A stretch of 64,000 nt of DNA. Origin: Siphonodentalium dalli. Its lineage: Eukaryota > Mollusca > Scaphopoda > Gadilida > Siphonodentaliidae. Below the pieces are notes generated by a model. That model was given only the letters and a program-made list of their open reading frames with translations. It searched no databases and was not told the origin of the DNA. The position numbers were made by a program, and so were the translations under genes. The stretch covers positions 200,804,690 to 200,868,689 of the forward strand of contig CP136069.1 in the NCBI GenBank assembly GCA_032622095.1, given 5' to 3'. The number at the start of each line of letters is the position of its first letter. Position 1 is the stretch's first letter. Positions 59,113 through 64,000 of the stretch are shown here, one piece after another.

Positions 59113-61753
59113 TTTTTAGAGTAATTTTGATTAATATGTTGTAGAGATTTTATGATAGGAAATATAATATTTCTCTACTGCTGCACGTTGGCAAAAACAT
59201 TTACCACATTTAACTAAGATGGCCGCCATGTTGGAATACATGTATTATTATTGGGCGGAAAGTTTGTAGTATTCCTTCCAGATGTTTTATGTTTTGCTAC
59301 AACACTGCAACAAATTCAGGTCTTCGAAAAACACATGTCGTCAAACGTTGAAAATCTTATAATTTCCTGAACAATAGTTGGAGTCAATTTCAGTTGTGGG
59401 CTCTTCAAATATCTAACAATCCAGAATCTTCTCTCAATACAAGAATAACTTTGTTATTTATTACTACCAACTTCTGCGCAGTGTTTTATTCCAACGCGTT
59501 CAGCTTGTAATTGGCTCTTTTGACGGATCCGACTGTTATGGTTGTACGTTTTGCCAGTAAATTATATAAACTATATATGTGTTCGATGAATGACAACCTT
59601 AGGTTATTTTTGCCCAATACTGATGTGTTTGTAATATTCTAAAATAAACTGACCACTATTAACTGGGTTATGTGCACATGTTGTTAGACTGCAGCGAAGT
59701 GAGTCTGCAATGTATCTGCTATGAAGTAAGCGGCCGTATTGAAATTTAATTAATAAATCTGTATTGTGGACTCTCCGTGCCACAAATAGCCCACAATCGA
59801 AGCAAACATTCTATAACATATCTCATATGCCATCGGAGAGTTGTCTGGTGAGCGCAGCTGTTAGCATGTGGTGGGTATTTGAAATTCACCTGTAGTTGCT
59901 GGGGCCAGTTGGTTGTAGATAAACTATCATCGCTGTGATCATTTTTTGGACGAAGTAACAAGAGTGGTACATGTGCTGACTCACGTATTGAGGAGTGTGA
60001 TAATATCTCAACTATTCAAACGAATTTCGGGCGATGAAACACACGGAACTGAAAAATGCTATCTGACCTTAATGTACCTTATTAGGCACAACTGTCTAAT
60101 AATTAGATATGAAATAAGGTTCTAATACATTGCACTAAAATGTGTAATGCCTGTGTGTAAGTTGAACAATTATATTTCCCGGTGATAGTATGATAGCAAT
60201 ACATAATTCATCGTCAATGAAGTCAAGTTATGATATTGCTCCTGAATATTCTAAATTATTGTGGCCGGACGAAATCAACGTGGCCGACTATTCATCAAGA
60301 ATGGACAACGAATAAACCAGATCTGCTCAAACAAAATATTATAGCCGCAACGTTTGATTTCTCTCTGTATTATGACTGCAAGGATTCTTTTGCATCCGAG
60401 TACTCGTTGTGTTCTTATGATACAGTCAGCACATATCCAGTTTGAGTTCCTTCCCAAAAACTGGCAGGATCGTTTAAATTATATTGGGCAATTTCATGGT
60501 AGGTTTCTAAGAAACATTTCTAATATATTCTCGGTTATAAAAAAAACTATTTTTGTTCAAACATAGTCAAAACAATCTTTAACATGATAGTATCTAATTT
60601 AGTTTGGGCCAATATATCCACATCCTTTGCTAAATGACGGTTGAGAATATAAACATTTGTCAAATTTTATAATTGTGAGTTTTCGCGGCCATTCTGGCGA
60701 CAATCTTGGGTCAAATAGTTAAATATCGAGTGTAATGGAATGACACCAACCATATTTAAAACTGTGTACACTTTTGTTTATTCTATTCTGCCTATTTATG
60801 TCCAAGGTTAATCAAGAACATTGAGAAGAATTATTTGTGTAAAATTACATAGCGCATTATTTAATTTGCATTTTCGGAGTATGGTCAACAATTAGACACA
60901 ACTTACAACAAATATGTTTTCCACAGAACTAGATGCCACAACTGATAAAAAAAAAAGACAAGTCCTATTTGCCACAATTCAACAATTGTCTGTATTTCGG
61001 TCGCCATTTTGACAGCCATCAGTTTTATTTGATTAATTTATTAGTGTTGTTCTGTCAAAAGGAAACTTAGTGCAATTTGATCATTGCTGTAGAAATATAT
61101 TTCTTTTTCTGTGTTAAATTTTCTTCATCACTTAGTGCCCATTCTGTAATTGTTTGTGGCTTCCATGGCGCCAATTTGATCTATTTTTCGCTATTGTTCA
61201 CCAAATTAACAAATTATTCCATAAATCCATGGATTTCTGCGAATAGGGAACACATATTCACGTTTCCCCCAGCACATGAGTGATATCAATAAAAATGGAC
61301 ATATTTGGGTGATTTCTCTATTTTGTCAGCCATTTTGGCCGCCATCCTAAATGAAGATGCAATATTATCAGTGTAATTATACACAAATTTAAAACAGTCT
61401 TATATTATCTTCATCAAATTCAGTTATTTCCTGTTTAACACTTGGCTAGAATCACATAATAGGATTTTGGTTAACTTTCATAGCACATTTTTGAATTCAC
61501 ATTTCAAAGATAGTTGGCAGGATTGAGATCCGAAATATGATATATTATGTTATCGGAATGGTGCGTACTATATAATTGATTTAAATATAGGTAGCTGATA
61601 TCTACAAATTTCAAACAGCGGTTGAAGATTCAAGAGGAAAGTGTGAAAACTCATACATTTTCCGAATTTCGGTCGCCGTTTTAATATATTCAACTTTCTA
61701 TCATAAATCCACTAGTGGCTATTAATCAAACTGACTCCGTGCATACTATGAAA
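59113..61753. repeat. region with degenerate GGCCGCCAT blocks
   Basis: Phrases such as AAGATGGCCGCCATGTTGG (59216), GCGGCCATTCTGGCGAC (60685), GTCGCCATTTTGACAGCCAT (61000), CCATGGCGCCAATTTG (61161) and CAGCCATTTTGGCCGCCAT (61327) recur every few hundred bases in AT-rich DNA. Probably an old array or nested copies of one repeat; no gene recognised. Confidence 0.5.
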
Positions 61754-61905
61754 TTTTGGATGGCGGCCATCTTGATGACGTCATATATACACCCATTGGC
61801 GACCTCCAAGTGTCTAATATATATTTTCTGATGCCTGAGATATCAAGCAATATCATTAGCATAGTCGCTATATTTCTTCACAAAATTCACACGGGAGTAC
61901 ATAAG
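61754..61905 (+). repeat. inverted repeat, right arm (ATGGCGGCCATC pair)
   Basis: GGATGGCGGCCATCTTGATG, then CAAGCAATATCATTAGCA and CACACGGG, mirror of 58961-59112. Confidence 0.7.
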
Positions 61906-62419
61906 AGCCTTACTACGATGACCACGTTAATATGGTGTTTTGATAGCCAGAGATCGACTACAGAATAAGGTTCAACATGTTTAGAATTTGTGTCAGGCTA
62001 GCAATAATTCCAATAATTGTGATAAAGAGTGTTCATGCAATTCAATAACGAGCGTTCTATATGTAATAAAGAGCGTTCGTGCTTTCTTTCGCCACCAAAA
62101 GCGTTTGTTAATACGGAGCTTTCTCAAATGTGAGTGAGTCCTTCTGTTCGTTTCATACGTGCTACTAGTGGATGGTATTAAATGTGAATATTGGAGATGC
62201 CTGTGCCATAGGAATGATGGTGATAACAAGTATTGTTCATTGTACTGTTATATGTTGAGCAGATAGATCATCACATGAATATTATCTCTGGCTACGAATA
62301 TAATATTCCACCCGTTAAACACATGGGAACGTGTTGATCAATCAGATGCTTTACGAAGATCCACAAATACGTCATACAATGGCTTTCATTCTTGTATGCA
62401 CGTATTTGCTACATGCAGT
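61906..62419. other. unassigned DNA with AATAAAGAGCGTT motifs
   Basis: GATAAAGAGTGTTCATGC, AATAACGAGCGTTCTATATG and AATAAAGAGCGTTCGTGC at about 62020-62080; otherwise nothing recognised. Confidence 0.4.
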
Positions 62420-62784
62420 TTAACCCTTTACCCAACAGAACGGCCCTGTGCCAATGCATTCTCTTATATATGCGAGTCGACCATAGGTCGCCTCGCATAT
62501 ATAAGAGAATGCATTGGCTTAACACATATTAAAGAAAAAATGGTAAAAAGTGTTAAAAAAAAGTTTTTTTTAGGCCAATGCATTCTCTTATATATGCGAG
62601 GCGACCTATGGTCGACTCGCATATATAAGAGAATGCATTGGCACAGGGCATAACTGTAACTATCACAATGTGCTCAATGAGCCGGTTCCAATGATACCCA
62701 TATTTCCATGGTTTTATTGAGACAGACCGAAGATAATTTAGGCTGTTAGGGCGTTTCTGGGCGTTCTGTTGGGTAAAGGGTTAA
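62420..62784 (+). mobile_element. family A TTAA hairpin MITE, copy 13
   Basis: TTAA-flanked, 357 bp. The spacer is shortened and the right subterminal region is cut down (GCTGTTAGGGCGTTTCTGGG). Its right TTAA touches the LINE fragment at 62785. Confidence 0.9.
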
Positions 62785-63216
62785 AGTATAAATGCGCTGT
62801 AGTTTTAACTTCAACTTTTAAGTATAGAAACGCTATCTATAATAATACGTTTTTTGTTCTGAACACGAACTTGTTTTCACCGTTTAGATCATTTATATCT
62901 AAGCAAATCGCAATGCGTATGTTGATAATTTTGTTGAATAATTTGGCAAAGGAACTACTTAAGGCTATCGCTCGGTAATTATTTGGGTCACTTCTATCCT
63001 CTTTTTTGTAAACAGACTTCAAGACCGATTCGCTCCATTGTGTTGGATATTGACCAGATCTCATTACTAGGTTAAATATCCTTATCAAGTCCTCCATCAG
63101 ATCAGGAACTATAATTTTGAAAAGTTAATTCCGTAGTTGATCATTTATCGGTGAATTTCGAGATTTAACACTGTTCAATGCTGCAATAACTTCAAGGGAT
63201 GAAATTTGATTATTAT
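62785..63216 (-). pseudogene. LINE reverse transcriptase fragment, part 2
   Basis: Minus strand: SSLEVIAALNSVKSRNSP (about 63196-63140), a stop, PDLMEDLIRIFNLVMRSGQY, YKKEDRSDPNNYRAIALSSS and FAKLFNKIINIRIAICLDIN, then FVFRTKNVLL and a stop. Same order and family as the 36-37 kb LINE (YKKGNRHDPNNYRPIALSSN). Ends at the TTAA of the neighbouring hairpin element. Confidence 0.8.
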
Positions 63217-63715
63217 TTAAAGGCACGTGAGGCCTTAGTTGTCGAAAATATTCATATTTGTTCTATTCACCGTAAACAGAAAAACATTAAAACGCATACA
63301 GTTTCGTTCATATATACCATGACCATCACGTAAGCAGCATGTTATCATAAAGACCTACTATATTTTACCTAAGCAAGAGCCTGATTGTGTTACAGAAGAC
63401 AGCACAATGCTACTGGCTAATCACACACAAATGACATAAACGCTCTTTATTAGTTCCATATCAGGAATTCACAAACAAAGAACGCTCTTTATGTTTACCA
63501 TCATAATATAAACAAACACCAGAAAAGTGACTTTTTATGCTTTTGTTCACATAACAATGGTCAAACATTTGACAATATACTGTTTATGCGATATTTCTTA
63601 TTTGTATACGGACAAAGTCTGTCTACATTTTGATGTTCTTTCTGTTTGTGGCGGTTTTTGACGGGTGGAAATATTTTCACAGGATACCCACCGCCAAGGC
63701 CAACCGTACCTTTAA
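63217..63715 (+). mobile_element. TTAA-flanked MITE (family D), copy 3, inside the LINE
   Basis: Begins TTAA-AGGCACGTGAGGCCTTAG, ends GCCAACCGTACCT-TTAA. Nearly identical to copy 2. If the element and one TTAA are removed, the LINE reading frame on the minus strand runs through without a shift, which confirms TTAA as the duplicated target. Confidence 0.9.
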
Positions 63716-64000
63716 GGGGAAGAAAATATCTGGCGTTTGTGTTTTTAGCGTACACGGAGTTTCCATATTGTTGGGATTATTACAATAAGTAAATGAAGTA
63801 AACCAATTTACACACGAATCGGGATCAGGAACATAACTATCATACGTTTCCCCACCCCGCCTTTCATGAATAAATGTCCAACACTGTACGGGGTCTGATG
63901 ATTCCATCGTCTTAAATTTAGACCCAACATTTTGGTGGAGGAATTTAGCTCTATGTTTAGTTTCCTTTTTATATGCATTTTTGTAGTGAACAATTTTTGG
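63716..64000 (-). pseudogene. LINE linker fragment, part 1 (continues past window)
   Basis: Minus strand: YKNAYKKETKHRAKFLHQNV, SSDPVQCWTFIHERRGG, then TSFTYCNNPNN and QTPDIFFP, open to the MITE. The 36-kb copy has the matching YKRETN..SRIFHQNIVDEL and SDPSKYWRIVNN. This is the region between endonuclease and reverse transcriptase. The frame here has no stop, so this LINE is younger than the 36-kb one; its 5' part lies outside the window. Confidence 0.75.

Noticed and set aside
13473-62653. Recurrent peptides such as ILLYMRGDLWSTRIYKRMHW at many loci
   Set aside because: They are translations of the 69-bp palindrome of the TTAA elements; the frame opens in the hairpin on both strands and has no other coding support.

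Overview
This window is repeat-dominated, AT-rich eukaryotic nuclear DNA. I infer an invertebrate metazoan, possibly a mollusc or other lophotrochozoan, from three things: spliced minus-strand exons with GT..AG junctions, degenerate non-LTR and DIRS-type retrotransposon fragments, and a dense load of short TTAA- and TIR-flanked DNA elements beside minisatellites. The phylum is a guess. There are no bacterial operons, rRNA or tRNA genes, or CRISPR arrays.

Layout. 0.1-4.5 kb: a small tandem repeat, a hairpin-bearing TTAA element, a foldback element and a 3.15-kb array of about 67-bp units. 7.5-9.4 kb: four tandem copies of a roughly 485-bp unit. 10-17 kb: a nest of elements (TTAA, TIR and a hAT-like 1.6-kb element with an 8-bp target duplication), with an inverted 0.45-kb repeat at its two edges. 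17.3-24.8 kb: five TTAA hairpin elements in and around a split minus-strand gene for a glycine/arginine/tryptophan-rich protein (exons at 24363-24410 and 18945-19429). 25.2-30.7 kb: minisatellites and a 931-bp direct duplication carrying clustered TCAAGGTCA motifs. 31.6-34.95 kb: a region bounded by inverted ~300-bp repeats. 35.7-37.6 kb: a decayed LINE. 47 kb: a DIRS-like reverse transcriptase fragment. 47.9-48.4 kb: a hAT-like element. 52.3-53.5 kb: two exons of a second probable minus-strand gene, whose intron is almost filled by a hexanucleotide-type satellite. 53.7-54.8 kb: 33-bp and related minisatellites. 57-62 kb: TIR elements and inverted ATGGCGGCCATC-type repeats. 62.4-64 kb: a second LINE fragment interrupted by one TTAA element and abutted by another.

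The strongest theme is a family of short elements ending in CCCTTTACCCAACA, always flanked by TTAA (12 copies with both ends). This is the target signature of piggyBac-type transposition. Each normally carries two near-perfect 69-bp palindromes in inverted orientation. The same palindrome occurs with other termini (12.3, 17.8, 41.8 and 47.5 kb), so the hairpin behaves like a module shared between elements. No transposase for any of these elements was seen.

The only host-gene candidates I can support are the two glycine/arginine/aromatic-rich spliced genes. Most long open frames here are translations of tandem repeats.
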